A stretch of DNA of 64,000 bases from Mycobacterium sp. EPa45 (GTDB lineage: Bacteria; Actinomycetota; Actinomycetes; Mycobacteriales; Mycobacteriaceae): positions 1,798,001 through 1,862,000 of the forward strand of contig NZ_CP011773.1 in NCBI RefSeq assembly GCF_001021385.1, given 5' to 3'. Numbering within the stretch: position 1 is the stretch's first letter; the number at the start of each line of letters is the position of its first letter. The notes under the pieces were generated by a model that did not search any database, was not told the DNA's origin, and was given only the letters and a program-made list of their open reading frames with translations. A program made the translations under genes and the position numbers. Shown piece after piece: positions 33,912 to 43,849 of the stretch.

Positions 33912-34901
33912 CTAGCGGGCCAACTCGTCGACGATCTCGGCCAGCGTGCCGGTGGCGATCGGTCCGGGCTGGTAGAGGCAGACGGTATCGCCGACGCCGT
34001 CCACCCGTTCCCGGATGTGCGCGGCGATCTGCTTGGGCGTGCCGCACGCGGCGATGGTGTGCAGCACCTCATCGCTGATGAGTCCGGCCATCTCCTGCCA
34101 TTTGCCTTGTTTGGACATGGAATTCAGCTCGGGCTGCAGATCGCCCCAGCCGTGGATGTCGAGCACCGGGCGGTAGGCCGGGGTGGACCCGTAGAACGCC
34201 AGCAGCCGCCGGGTCGCGTCGTGATCCTCACCCGCGGAGAGAATGATCTCGGGAACCACCGCGAAGGACGACTCCGACCGTCCGGCGGCGGCGAGTCCGT
34301 CGCGCACGGCGGGCATCGTCGACTCGCGCAAGAACTTTGCCGAGCCGAAGGGCATCACCAGCAGCCCGTCGGCTACCTCGGCGGTGGCGCGGGTCAGCCG
34401 AGGCCCCAGGGCGCCGACGTAAATCGGCGGCGGGCCATAGGGATTCGGGCCGGGATTGAACGTCGGCGTCATCAGCGTGTGCCGGTAGTACTCGCCGCGA
34501 AAGTCGAGTCGCTCGCCGGTCTCCCAGGTGTTGAAGATCGCCCGCAGTGCCCGGACGAGCTCGCTCATCCGGGCGACGGGCTTGTCGAAGGCCGCACCGT
34601 AACGCTTCTCGACCTGAGCGCGCACCTGTGTGCCCAGCCCGAGGGTGAACCGGCCTTTCGCGAGCAATTGGTGATCGTAGGCCTGGTGAGCCAGCTGGAT
34701 CGCATTGCGCGGGAATGCGATTGCCACATTGGTCAGCAGGTCAAGTCCGCCGACACCGGCGGCCAGCGTCAGCGGCGCGAACACATCGTGCGGACCTTCG
34801 AAGGTGAAGACGCCACTGGCACCGGCCTCGCGCAACTCTCGCGCGCGATCGACCGCATCGGTGGGCCCGAACAGGGCCGTCAAGACTTTCACTGTTCTCA
34901 C
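33912..34901 (-). CDS. LLM-class F420-dependent oxidoreductase
   Basis: 329 residues, luciferase-like monooxygenase TIM-barrel of the mycobacterial F420 type (TIGR03617-like). N-V-A-I-A-F-P-R, G-R-F-T-L-G-L-G-T-Q-V and Y-V-G-A-L-G-P are typical cofactor-site segments. It probably carries out a hydride transfer with reduced F420 on an unknown substrate. The start is GTG 34901 or GTG 34892. Both its 5' and 3' flanks carry a copy of the intergenic repeat. Confidence 0.88.
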   Translation of the reverse strand: MRTVKVLTALFGPTDAVDRARELREAGASGVFTFEGPHDVFAPLTLAAGVGGLDLLTNVAIAFPRNAIQLAHQAYDHQLLAKGRFTLGLGTQVRAQVEKRYGAAFDKPVARMSELVRALRAIFNTWETGERLDFRGEYYRHTLMTPTFNPGPNPYGPPPIYVGALGPRLTRATAEVADGLLVMPFGSAKFLRESTMPAVRDGLAAAGRSESSFAVVPEIILSAGEDHDATRRLLAFYGSTPAYRPVLDIHGWGDLQPELNSMSKQGKWQEMAGLISDEVLHTIAACGTPKQIAAHIRERVDGVGDTVCLYQPGPIATGTLAEIVDELAR

Positions 34902-34906
34902 CTAGC

Positions 34907-34971
34907 GATCGAGATCGACGTTGTGCAGGGTGGTACTCGTACTCTTCCTGCGAAATGTCGGTTTGGGCGGG
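34907..34971 (+). repeat. REP-like palindromic intergenic repeat, copy 2
   Basis: Fills the gap between the LLM gene and the stop of the gene at 34978-36090. By hand alignment about 50 of 62 positions match copy 3, including CGAGATCGACGTT, ACTCGTACT and GTCGGTTTGGGCGG. Confidence 0.7.
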
Positions 34972-34977
34972 AAAGGA

Positions 34978-36090
34978 TTAGGGGGCGACCGTCAGCCAGT
35001 CGGCGAAGCCCGACGGGTCGTGACGGCCCAGCGCGCCGTGCTCGAACAGACCCCAGCCCTCGGCCGAGGAGTTGCCGTCGTGACAGACCGCGCGCCCGAC
35101 GTGGTCGATCACGCCGAATGCAGAGCGCCCGATGATCGCCGGATCGTTCATGTCGTAGGTGAGCCGCTCGGCGAACTTCTCGCCCTTCCAGACACCGTGG
35201 ATCCAATCCGAGTCGCCGCCGTAGCCGCCGCCGACATGGATCGGTACCGGCAACTTCGATTCGACGTCGAAACGCAGTGGTGCACCAGAGGAATCGGTCG
35301 CCTCGATGGTCGCGCCGGTGGGAATCCGGGTGCCGGAGCGGTAGTGGATCTTGACCCGTGGCCAGCCCAATTGCTCGACGCGTCCGTCGCGCCAGATCCG
35401 GGTGCAGTCGTTGAGCGACCGGAAGCCGTCGGGCGCCTCCTGGATGATCACCACGATCGCGTAGTCGTCGAATGCCATCGGGACGTACAACCACCACATG
35501 CCCTCGAACGGCGGGTCGGCCGGCCGGCCGGCGGGCTCGGCCTCACCGATCGGGCGGATGCCCCACGACCGGTCGCGGCTGCCGATCCACACCGATGGGT
35601 CGACTGTGATCTCCTCACCGTCGATGACGATATGCCCTGCCCACGAACCCAATTGGGCAAACCGCTGCGCATCCAGTGTCACCCGGTTACCCTGGCGCAT
35701 GATGTGCGGCTGCTCCTGCACGACCGGGAACAGGCCCTCCCAGGTGAGGTCGACGGCCATGCCCTCGGTCTCGTCCATCACGATCCGGATCTTCTGCAGC
35801 GGCTCGACGACCTCGAGGCGGTAGCTGTTGACGTGCTGGTTGAGCCGGTCCTGGTCGATCGCGTCGGACACGTGCACCGCGGTCTGGGTGTCACCGCGGC
35901 GGACAAGAACGTAGGCGTCCTTGACCCCGAGGTTGGGGTAGTAGCCGATGCCGGTGATCAAGAAGATGTCACCGGTGCGGTCGTGGCAGTTGAAATAGCT
36001 GCGGTCGTAGAAGTTCCGGTCTGAGGAGTTCGGCCACGCGATCGGCAGCGGCGCCTGGTGAAGCGGATATTCGTCGAGCGGTCCGAGCAT
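34978..36090 (-). CDS. Conserved protein of unknown function (Rv3169-like)
   Basis: 370 residues, no signal peptide or TM helix, rich in beta-strand patterns with aromatic residues (W-W-L-Y-V-P-M, W-I-G-S-R-D-R-S-W-G). The layout recalls lipocalin-like/hydroxyneurosporene-synthase-like beta-barrel proteins of the DUF7064/7065 type, but I am not certain. It lies 6 bp after the phosphotransferase gene and is probably co-transcribed with it, as in the Rv3168-Rv3169 pair. Function unknown. Confidence 0.75.
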   Translation of the reverse strand: MLGPLDEYPLHQAPLPIAWPNSSDRNFYDRSYFNCHDRTGDIFLITGIGYYPNLGVKDAYVLVRRGDTQTAVHVSDAIDQDRLNQHVNSYRLEVVEPLQKIRIVMDETEGMAVDLTWEGLFPVVQEQPHIMRQGNRVTLDAQRFAQLGSWAGHIVIDGEEITVDPSVWIGSRDRSWGIRPIGEAEPAGRPADPPFEGMWWLYVPMAFDDYAIVVIIQEAPDGFRSLNDCTRIWRDGRVEQLGWPRVKIHYRSGTRIPTGATIEATDSSGAPLRFDVESKLPVPIHVGGGYGGDSDWIHGVWKGEKFAERLTYDMNDPAIIGRSAFGVIDHVGRAVCHDGNSSAEGWGLFEHGALGRHDPSGFADWLTVAP

Positions 36091-36096
36091 TGGCGG

Positions 36097-37251
<1,155 letters not shown>

Positions 37252-37276
37252 CTATTACGATACGGTGGGTAGCGAT

Positions 37277-37879
37277 ATGAAAGCAGACGCGTCTTCGCTT
37301 GACAAGACCGCGGTCCCGGGTCGGCCCCGCGATCCGCGTATCGACGCTGCCATACTGCGTGCAACCGCGGAGCTGCTTGTTGAAATCGGTTATCCGAATC
37401 TGACTTTGGCGGCAGTCGCCGAGCGGGCCGGAACGACGAAGACCGCGCTCTACCGCCGTTGGTCCAGTAAGGCCGAGTTGGTGCATGAGGCGGCATTCCC
37501 GGTTGCACCCACCGCGTTGACGACGCCCGCCGGTGATATCGCCGCCGATATCCGCGCGATGCTCGAGGCCACCCGCGACGTGTTCACCAGCCCGGTTGTG
37601 CGCGCCGCTCTACCCGGATTGATCGCCGACATGAGCGCCGATGCTGCGCTGAACGCCCGCGTCATGTCCCGGTTCACCGAACTCTTCGCCGCGGTGCGGG
37701 ATCGGCTGGCCGAAGCGGTGCACTGCCGGGAAGTTCACGCTGACGTCGATCCGGAACGCCTCATCGAACTGATCGGCGGTGCGACGATGATGCGGTTGCT
37801 TCTGCGCCCCGACGACGTTCTGGACGCGAGCTGGGTCGACCAGACCGCGGCGATCCTCGTTCACGGGGTGGCGCTTTGA
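37277..37879 (+). CDS. TetR-family transcriptional regulator (Rv3167c-like)
   Basis: 200 residues. The N-terminal helix-turn-helix (about 20-65: L-T-L-A-A-V-A-E-R-A-G-T-T-K-T-A-L-Y-R-R-W) is followed by a ligand-binding helical domain of the TetR_C_11 kind. ATG 37277 lies 40 bp from the divergent phosphotransferase gene, so both promoters and the operator share that gap. The frame is open far upstream, but only over the antisense of the neighbour. The SDR gene starts 13 bp after its stop and is probably co-transcribed. Confidence 0.88.
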   Translation: MKADASSLDKTAVPGRPRDPRIDAAILRATAELLVEIGYPNLTLAAVAERAGTTKTALYRRWSSKAELVHEAAFPVAPTALTTPAGDIAADIRAMLEATRDVFTSPVVRAALPGLIADMSADAALNARVMSRFTELFAAVRDRLAEAVHCREVHADVDPERLIELIGGATMMRLLLRPDDVLDASWVDQTAAILVHGVAL

Positions 37880-37892
37880 CTCGAGGAGTGCA

Positions 37893-38777
37893 ATGACTGG
37901 ACGACTTGCCGGCCGAACCGCCATTGTCACCGGCGCCAGCCGTGGGCTCGGCCGCGCGACCGCAGTGGCGTTGGCTGCCGAGGGCGCCGCGGTGGCGGTG
38001 GTAGCGCGGACCGAACAGCAGTGGGACGATCGGCTGCCCGGCACGATCGGCGAAACGGTTGCCGCTATCGAGGATGCGGGCGGGCGGTCTGTGGCCATCG
38101 CCGCCGATCTGCTCGATCGTGACGACCTCCCGCGACTGGTGCACGAAGCCCGCTCGGCGCTGGGGCCCATCACGATCCTGGTCAACAACGCCGCATTCAC
38201 CGCTCCCGGCCGCCCACCCAGGCGGGATGCCGCACCGAAACCGGCGACACCCAAGAGCGCACCGGCAACCAACGCCGAATGGCCCGGCTTTCTTGCAGTC
38301 CCGCCCAACGCCTACCGCCGGCATTTCGAGATCAGCGTGTTCGCCTCCTACGAGCTGATGCAACTGGTCTGCCCGGACATGTTCACCGCGGGTATCGGGT
38401 CGATCATCAACGTGACGTCGGTGGCCTCTCGGGTGCCCGGCGATGGGCCTTATCACGACTTCACCGGCGGTGTGCTGCCCGGATACGGCGGATCCAAGGC
38501 TGCTCTGGAACACCTGACCTGGTGTGCGGCTTACGATCTGCAACGTCACAACATCGCGGTCAATGCGCTGGCGCCGTCGCGGCCCATCCCGACACCCGGG
38601 CTGTCGTATTACCGCAGCGAGTTCGCCAGCGTGTCCCCCGAGGATGAGTTCGCCCGCGCGGCAGTCGAATTGGCGCTGGTCGACGCCAACGTCGTCACCG
38701 GACGTACCATCGGTCACCTCGAAGCGCTCGACGGCAGCTTCGCCCCGTTCACAAACACCAAGTCCGCCCTCGGTTAG
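37893..38777 (+). CDS. Short-chain dehydrogenase/reductase
   Basis: 294 residues with the SDR signature: T-G-A-S-R-G-L-G cofactor motif (about 13-20), N-N-A-A-F, and catalytic Y-G-G-S-K. An insertion of about 30 residues rich in Pro, Ala and Lys (around 108-135) follows N-N-A, longer than in classical SDRs. GAGGAGTGCA precedes ATG 37893. It probably forms an operon with the TetR gene upstream. Substrate unknown. Confidence 0.9.
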   Translation: MTGRLAGRTAIVTGASRGLGRATAVALAAEGAAVAVVARTEQQWDDRLPGTIGETVAAIEDAGGRSVAIAADLLDRDDLPRLVHEARSALGPITILVNNAAFTAPGRPPRRDAAPKPATPKSAPATNAEWPGFLAVPPNAYRRHFEISVFASYELMQLVCPDMFTAGIGSIINVTSVASRVPGDGPYHDFTGGVLPGYGGSKAALEHLTWCAAYDLQRHNIAVNALAPSRPIPTPGLSYYRSEFASVSPEDEFARAAVELALVDANVVTGRTIGHLEALDGSFAPFTNTKSALG

Positions 38778-38990
38778 TGGTGAGCGACGGCGCGCCTCCA
38801 GAGTTCACGTTCTCCGCGAGCGGGAAGGTCGCAAACGGCGCCATGAGGCATTCGACTGTCTCCAACGCAGAGTTGTTCGGACTTCTCCTGATCCACAGCG
38901 TGGCCTAGCCCAGTACCGCGCCCACGACCGAACTCAGCGTCGCGTCGTAGTCGAACACCACGGTGGTGCTGCTACTCGCCAGTACCGCGG

Positions 38991-39893
38991 CTACTTCAAA
39001 TGCGGGCCCAGCAACTGACTCCACGCGTGGCTGAGCTTGTCCCATTCGTCCTCGCATAGCTCGGCCCGGCTCTGGGGAAGATGACCCTCGCCGACCAGGT
39101 CCCCGTTGGCGGCCGGGTTCGACCCGTAGAGCCAGCATTCCATGTTGAAGGCCCTGACCTTGTTCGGCGAATGGCCACCGGCGAGGTCGGTGTCATCGAG
39201 TTCGCCGGCGGCTTCGGCGTAGCCCTGGAATTCACGTGCGGAGTCTTTGATGGCTTGCACATTGGCCGGGTCCACCTTGCCGTCCGGCCCCGGCGTCAAC
39301 AGGATGTAGGCCGAAAGCTGGTCGGCGACATCCTCTTCGCGGCCGGTGATGGGCAGGTCGTACAGGCTGATCACCATGTGACCGAGCTCGTGGTAGAAGG
39401 TGGCGATCTCGCCGTTGACAGTGGACGCCCTCGGATCGGTGTCTCCGGCTTTGGTGTAGATCTCCAGACCCTCCGTCGCTTCTTCGTAGCAGAGCGTCAC
39501 CGAGTTGTCGCCTGGATCCCACCATGCGTTGGCCGTATCGCACTGCTTCCCGACCAACTGGATGTCGTGCGGCAGTTTGAGTGTGTTGTTGACGCTGCTC
39601 GAGAGATGGTTCAGGAGGTCGGCCTGCTGTTGGATATCGCGGCCCGTCTTAGCCTCGGGCGAGGTGGCTTCGTCGTACCTGGGAATCATCGAGCCCGGCG
39701 CATCGTCCTTGCCTGCCCCGGATGGGTGGGCCGACTGCGCCGGGCTCGCCTCCGCCGTCGAGGGACTGACGCTGGACTCGCGAAGCTGATCGGGATGCGA
39801 CCCCCCGTTGCCGCAGGCGCTGACCAGTACCACCAGGCCGATGAGAGCCGCACCGGCGCGGACGCAGTCTGTCACGAGACGATATTCAATCAT
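38991..39893 (-). CDS. Lipoprotein with H-E-L-G-H motif (DUF4344-type putative metallopeptidase)
   Basis: 300 residues. The signal peptide ends in a lipobox (L-V-S-A-C-G), so the protein is probably lipid-anchored outside the membrane. A Ser/Pro/Ala linker (about 30-75) leads to a domain with F-Y-H-E-L-G-H-M, the zinc-binding HExxH of gluzincin-like peptidases, and E-E-D-V-A-D-Q, which could supply the third ligand. It fits the DUF4344 family. It starts 6 bp before repeat copy 3. Substrate unknown. Confidence 0.83.
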   Translation of the reverse strand: MIEYRLVTDCVRAGAALIGLVVLVSACGNGGSHPDQLRESSVSPSTAEASPAQSAHPSGAGKDDAPGSMIPRYDEATSPEAKTGRDIQQQADLLNHLSSSVNNTLKLPHDIQLVGKQCDTANAWWDPGDNSVTLCYEEATEGLEIYTKAGDTDPRASTVNGEIATFYHELGHMVISLYDLPITGREEDVADQLSAYILLTPGPDGKVDPANVQAIKDSAREFQGYAEAAGELDDTDLAGGHSPNKVRAFNMECWLYGSNPAANGDLVGEGHLPQSRAELCEDEWDKLSHAWSQLLGPHLK

Positions 39894-39899
39894 TCACAC

Positions 39900-39963
39900 G
39901 CCGAGATCGACGTTTTGCTGCGAATTACTCGTACTTTCCCCGCGAATCGTCGGTTTGGGCGGC
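39900..39963 (+). repeat. REP-like palindromic intergenic repeat, copy 3
   Basis: Lies between the DUF4344 lipoprotein start and the stop of the enoyl-CoA hydratase gene. Its two ends are imperfect reverse complements (14 of 21 positions pair by my count), so it can fold into a stem-loop. Same orientation as copy 2. Confidence 0.7.
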
Positions 39964-39964
39964 A

Positions 39965-40723
39965 CTAGATCTGGCGCTTGTTGCGCTCGGCGACCTCACG
40001 CTGGCGGGCGGCGAGCTGGCCGGTGTCCACCGAGGCCACAGCGGAAACGGAACGTTCAGCCTGCAGCGCGGGTCCGGTGACCGCCGCGGTCCCGGTGCGG
40101 TAGATCTCCTTGAGGCCGGACATGGTCGCAGCAGGCACTTCCGCGATCTGGCTCGCGAGGTCGAACGCCCGGGGCAGAAGTTGTTCATGGGCAACCACTT
40201 CGGTGACCAACCCGATCTTCTCGGCGCGCTGGGCGTCGACTACCTCACCGGTCATCGACAGCCGTCGCGCCATTGCCGAACCCACCAGCCGGGGGAGTCG
40301 CGCCGTCATCCCACCGCCGGGCAGGATCCCGACCCGGGCGTGGGTGTCGGCGAACACGGCACGCTCCGAGGCGATCAGGAAGTCACACGCGAGCGCGATC
40401 TCCAGCCCGCCGGTGAACGTCGCGCCGTTGACCGCTCCGACGACCGGCTTGCTCAACTCGACGATCGCGTTCATGCAATTCATCTCGTCGAACCGGCCGA
40501 AGTAGTCCATGCCGAGGTTCTGCGCCTGCTTGAGGTCGACACCCGCGCAGAACGCCGGATCGGTACCGGTGAGCACCACGGCGCGAACCGACTCGTCGGC
40601 GTCAGCCGCACCGAGTGCGGCATACAGCGCCTCGAAAAGCTCGGTGCTCAACGCATTGCGCACCTCGGGGCGGTTCATCGTCAGGACCCGGACCGCGCCG
40701 TGGTCATCGCTGAGAAGGATCAT
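39965..40723 (-). CDS. Enoyl-CoA hydratase/isomerase family protein, coupled to nuoN
   Basis: 252 residues of the crotonase superfamily with the oxyanion-hole segments D-P-A-F-C-A-G-V-D-L-K and N-G-A-T-F-T-G-G-L-E-I. The usual first catalytic Glu region reads D-T-H-A-R-V-G-I-L-P-G-G-G. It would hydrate 2-enoyl-CoA or act on a related CoA ester. ATG 40723 shares a base with the nuoN stop (TGATG), so it is the last gene of the nuo transcript. An unrelated lipid enzyme at the end of nuo is unusual. Confidence 0.9.
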   Translation of the reverse strand: MILLSDDHGAVRVLTMNRPEVRNALSTELFEALYAALGAADADESVRAVVLTGTDPAFCAGVDLKQAQNLGMDYFGRFDEMNCMNAIVELSKPVVGAVNGATFTGGLEIALACDFLIASERAVFADTHARVGILPGGGMTARLPRLVGSAMARRLSMTGEVVDAQRAEKIGLVTEVVAHEQLLPRAFDLASQIAEVPAATMSGLKEIYRTGTAAVTGPALQAERSVSAVASVDTGQLAARQREVAERNKRQI

Positions 40724-42288
40724 CAGTTCAGGAATCTAGCCGCATGGTCGACGAGGTCGAGAAGCGGTTGAGGCAGCGCTCCCAGTGCGAAGGTGATCGC
40801 TGCGGTCAAGGTGATGGTGGCAACGCTCAGCGCGCTCGGCGTGACGACCTGCGGGGCGTCATCGGGCGGGTCGGTGAAGAACATCAGCACGATCACCCGC
40901 ACGTAGAAGTAGGCGGCGATCGCCGAGGCGATCACACCGACCACCACCAGCGGGATCGCGCCACCCTGCCCGGCGGCCTTGAACACCGCGAACTTGCTGA
41001 CGAATCCGCTGGTGAGCGGGATGCCGGCGAAGGCGAGCAGGAACAGCGAGAACACCACTCCGACAAGGGGATAGCGACGGCCCAGCCCGGCCCAGCGGGA
41101 CATGTCGGTCTCCTCGGTCCCACTGGCGTCGCGGACCACACTCACCACCGCGAACGCGCCGAGGGTGGAGAACCCGTAGGCGAACAGGTAGAACAGGGTA
41201 GCCGACAACCCCGGCTGATTCGCCGCGATCACCCCGGTGAGGATGAAACCTGCGTGTGCCACAGCGGAATACGCGAGCATCCGCTTGACATCGGTCTGGG
41301 TGACCGCGGTGACCGTTCCGACGACCATGGTGAGGATCGCGACTGCCCAGAGGACCGGGCGCCAGTCGTGGTTCAGACCCGGCAGCGCGACGTAGAAGAT
41401 GCGCAGCATGGCACCGAATGCGGCGACTTTGGTGGCGGCCGCCATGAACGCGGTGATCGGGGTGGGGGCGCCCTGATAGACGTCCGGAATCCAGGAGTGG
41501 AAGGGCACCGCGCCGACCTTGAACAACACGCCGACGGCCACCAGTGCACCGCCGATGAGCGCCAGGCTGGAGTTGTCGGTACCGGTATCGATGGCGCGGG
41601 CAATGCCGGGCAAGCTCAGCGTGCCGGAGTAGCCGTACAGCAGGGCGATTCCGTAAAGGAAGAAGGCAGACGAGAACGCGCCCAGCAGAAAGTATTTCAG
41701 CGCAGCTTCCTGGGACAGCAGCCGGCGGCGGCGGGCCAGCCCGCACATCAGGTACAGCGGCAGCGAGAACACCTCGAGCGCCACGAACATCGTCAGCAGG
41801 TCGTTGGCGGCCGGAAACAACATCATCCCGGCGACGGCGAACATGGTCAGCGGGAACACTTCGGTCTGCACCAGCGCGGCCTTGGTGGCGATCTTTTCCG
41901 CGACGCTGCCCGGCACCGCCGATGCGTCGGGGGTGAAGGCCTCCAAAGTCGTTGCCCTGTTCTCGGATTCGGCCGGTGTGCGGCGTTCGGCGATCAGCAA
42001 CACACCGAGCACCCCGATCAGCAGGATCGTGCCCTGCAGGAACAGTGCCGGCGCGTCGACGGCCACCGCACCGACCACCACGGACTGGCCGACGCCGCCG
42101 TGCAGGTCACGGGCCAGTAGCAGCACGGCGACGAACGCGGCCACCAGGCCGGCCACGCTCAGCGCGACCTGGGTGGGGTAGCGGCTCTTGCGGGGCAGGA
42201 ATGCCTCGACGAGGACCCCGGCGACGGCCACGCCCAACACGATCAACATCGGTGAGACCTGGCCGTATTCGATGCTGGGCGCGTTCAT
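40723..42288 (-). CDS. nuoN: NADH-quinone oxidoreductase subunit N
   Basis: 521 residues, about 14 TM helices, proton-pumping antiporter-like subunit of complex I. Conserved K in the V-L-F-K-V-G-A-V-P-F-H-S-W segment and Q-T-D-V-K-R-M-L-A-Y-S are present. An internal soluble loop of about 40 residues (around 105-145, E-N-R-A-T-T-L-E-A-F) is typical of actinobacterial NuoN. ATG 42288 overlaps nuoM by 4 nt. Last subunit gene of the operon. Confidence 0.97.
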   Translation of the reverse strand: MNAPSIEYGQVSPMLIVLGVAVAGVLVEAFLPRKSRYPTQVALSVAGLVAAFVAVLLLARDLHGGVGQSVVVGAVAVDAPALFLQGTILLIGVLGVLLIAERRTPAESENRATTLEAFTPDASAVPGSVAEKIATKAALVQTEVFPLTMFAVAGMMLFPAANDLLTMFVALEVFSLPLYLMCGLARRRRLLSQEAALKYFLLGAFSSAFFLYGIALLYGYSGTLSLPGIARAIDTGTDNSSLALIGGALVAVGVLFKVGAVPFHSWIPDVYQGAPTPITAFMAAATKVAAFGAMLRIFYVALPGLNHDWRPVLWAVAILTMVVGTVTAVTQTDVKRMLAYSAVAHAGFILTGVIAANQPGLSATLFYLFAYGFSTLGAFAVVSVVRDASGTEETDMSRWAGLGRRYPLVGVVFSLFLLAFAGIPLTSGFVSKFAVFKAAGQGGAIPLVVVGVIASAIAAYFYVRVIVLMFFTDPPDDAPQVVTPSALSVATITLTAAITFALGALPQPLLDLVDHAARFLN

Positions 42289-43844
42289 GGCCGTGCCCCT
42301 TCTGCAACCGTCGGCGCCGGGTCGGGTTGGTGGATCGAGGTGAGGGTGGCGGTCACGGCGGGATTGATGACATCCAACGCGATCTTGGGGTACACCCCGA
42401 GGCCGATCAGCAGCGCGATCAGCGGCGCCACCACGAGCAGCTCCCTGGGCCGCAGATCCCGCACCGTGTCGGTGCCCTCGGTGACGGGACCGGTCATCAT
42501 TCGCTGATAAAGCCACAGGATGTAGATCGCCGAGAGCACCAGCGCCACCGACGCGACGACGGCGAATGCCGGGTACCGGGTGAATGTGCCGATGAGGACC
42601 AGGAATTCACTGATGAACGGCGCCAACCCGGGCAACGACAGCGTCGCCAGGCCGGCCACCAGGAAGGTGCCGGCCAGGATGGGCGCGACTTTCTGAACTC
42701 CGCCGTAGTCGGCGATCACCCGGCTGCCACGGCGGCTGACGAGGAAACCGGCGATGAGGAACAGTGCGGCGGTGGAGATCCCGTGGTTGACCATGTACAG
42801 GGTGGACCCGGCCTGGCCCTGGCTGGTCATCACGAAGATGCCGAGGATGATGAAGCCGAAGTGGCTGATCGAGGTGTAGGCGATCAGCCGCATGACGTCG
42901 GTCTGCCCGATCGCGAGGATCGCGCCGTAGACGATGCCGATGACGGCCAGGGCGACGATGACCGGTCGGAACAGCATTGCGGAGTCGGGGAACAACGGCA
43001 GGCAGTAGCGCAGCATCCCGAAGGTGCCGACCTTGTCCATCACCGCCATCATCAACACCGCCGACGCGGGCGTGGCCTGGACGGCGGCGTCGGGCAGCCA
43101 CCGATGGAACGGCCACAACGGAGCTTTCACCGCGAACGCGAACATGAATCCACCGAACAGTGCGTTGGCGATGCCGGGATTCATCGTGAACTTCCCGGTC
43201 GCGACCGCGTCGGCGATGGCGCGGAAGTCGAACGTGCCGGCGTCGAAAGCCTTGCTCGCCGAGGTGACGACGTAGAGTCCGATCACCGCGGCCAGCATGA
43301 TCAAGCCACCGAAGAGGTTGTACAGCAAGAACTTCACCGCGGCTTTGGAGCGGTTCTCGCCGCCGAAGCCGCCGATGAGGAAGTACATCGGGATCAACAT
43401 CGCTTCGAAGAACACGTAGAACAACAGGATGTCCAGGGCCACCAGGGACATCATCACCATGCCCTCGACGGCCAGCGTGAGCGCGATGTAGCTGTGTGGC
43501 GCCCGGCCGGACAGTCCTGGGCGGTCGTCGGCGTCGTGCCACCCGGCGATCAGCAGAATCGGCACCAGCACGGCGGTCAGTACCACCAGAGCCAGGGCGA
43601 TGCCGTCGAGCCCAAGGATGTAGCCGGTGCCGAAAGACGGTATCCACGGGTGGTCCTCGACGAACTGGAACTGGCCGCCGGCCGGATCGAACCGGACGGC
43701 CAGCAGCAGCGCCAGCGCCAGCACCGCAAGCGACACCACCACACCGGCGTATTTGACGAACTGGCGCAGCGAGGCGGGCAGCACGATGATCAGTGCCGCG
43801 CCGAGAACGGGGACGGCCCACAGGATGGTCAGCCAGGGGATCAT
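42285..43844 (-). CDS. nuoM: NADH-quinone oxidoreductase subunit M
   Basis: 519 residues, about 14 TM helices, antiporter-like proton pump. The conserved segments F-A-V-K-A-P-L-W-P-F-H-R-W-L-P-D-A and Q-T-D-V-M-R-L-I-A-Y are present. ATG 43844 follows GGAGGTGAG; the upstream GTG at 43859 lies inside that motif's region and is less likely. It starts 5 nt after the nuoL stop. Confidence 0.97.
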   Translation of the reverse strand: MIPWLTILWAVPVLGAALIIVLPASLRQFVKYAGVVVSLAVLALALLLAVRFDPAGGQFQFVEDHPWIPSFGTGYILGLDGIALALVVLTAVLVPILLIAGWHDADDRPGLSGRAPHSYIALTLAVEGMVMMSLVALDILLFYVFFEAMLIPMYFLIGGFGGENRSKAAVKFLLYNLFGGLIMLAAVIGLYVVTSASKAFDAGTFDFRAIADAVATGKFTMNPGIANALFGGFMFAFAVKAPLWPFHRWLPDAAVQATPASAVLMMAVMDKVGTFGMLRYCLPLFPDSAMLFRPVIVALAVIGIVYGAILAIGQTDVMRLIAYTSISHFGFIILGIFVMTSQGQAGSTLYMVNHGISTAALFLIAGFLVSRRGSRVIADYGGVQKVAPILAGTFLVAGLATLSLPGLAPFISEFLVLIGTFTRYPAFAVVASVALVLSAIYILWLYQRMMTGPVTEGTDTVRDLRPRELLVVAPLIALLIGLGVYPKIALDVINPAVTATLTSIHQPDPAPTVAEGARP

Positions 43845-43849
43845 GCCGC

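Noticed and set aside
33474..35135. 553-codon plus-strand frame over the amine oxidase and LLM genes
   Set aside because: Antisense to two recognised enzymes and crossing two copies of the intergenic repeat; no coding character.
38778..38990. Possible gene remnant between the SDR and the metallopeptidase-like lipoprotein
   Set aside because: Short stretches read like protein on both strands, but no start, length or family supports a gene or pseudogene.
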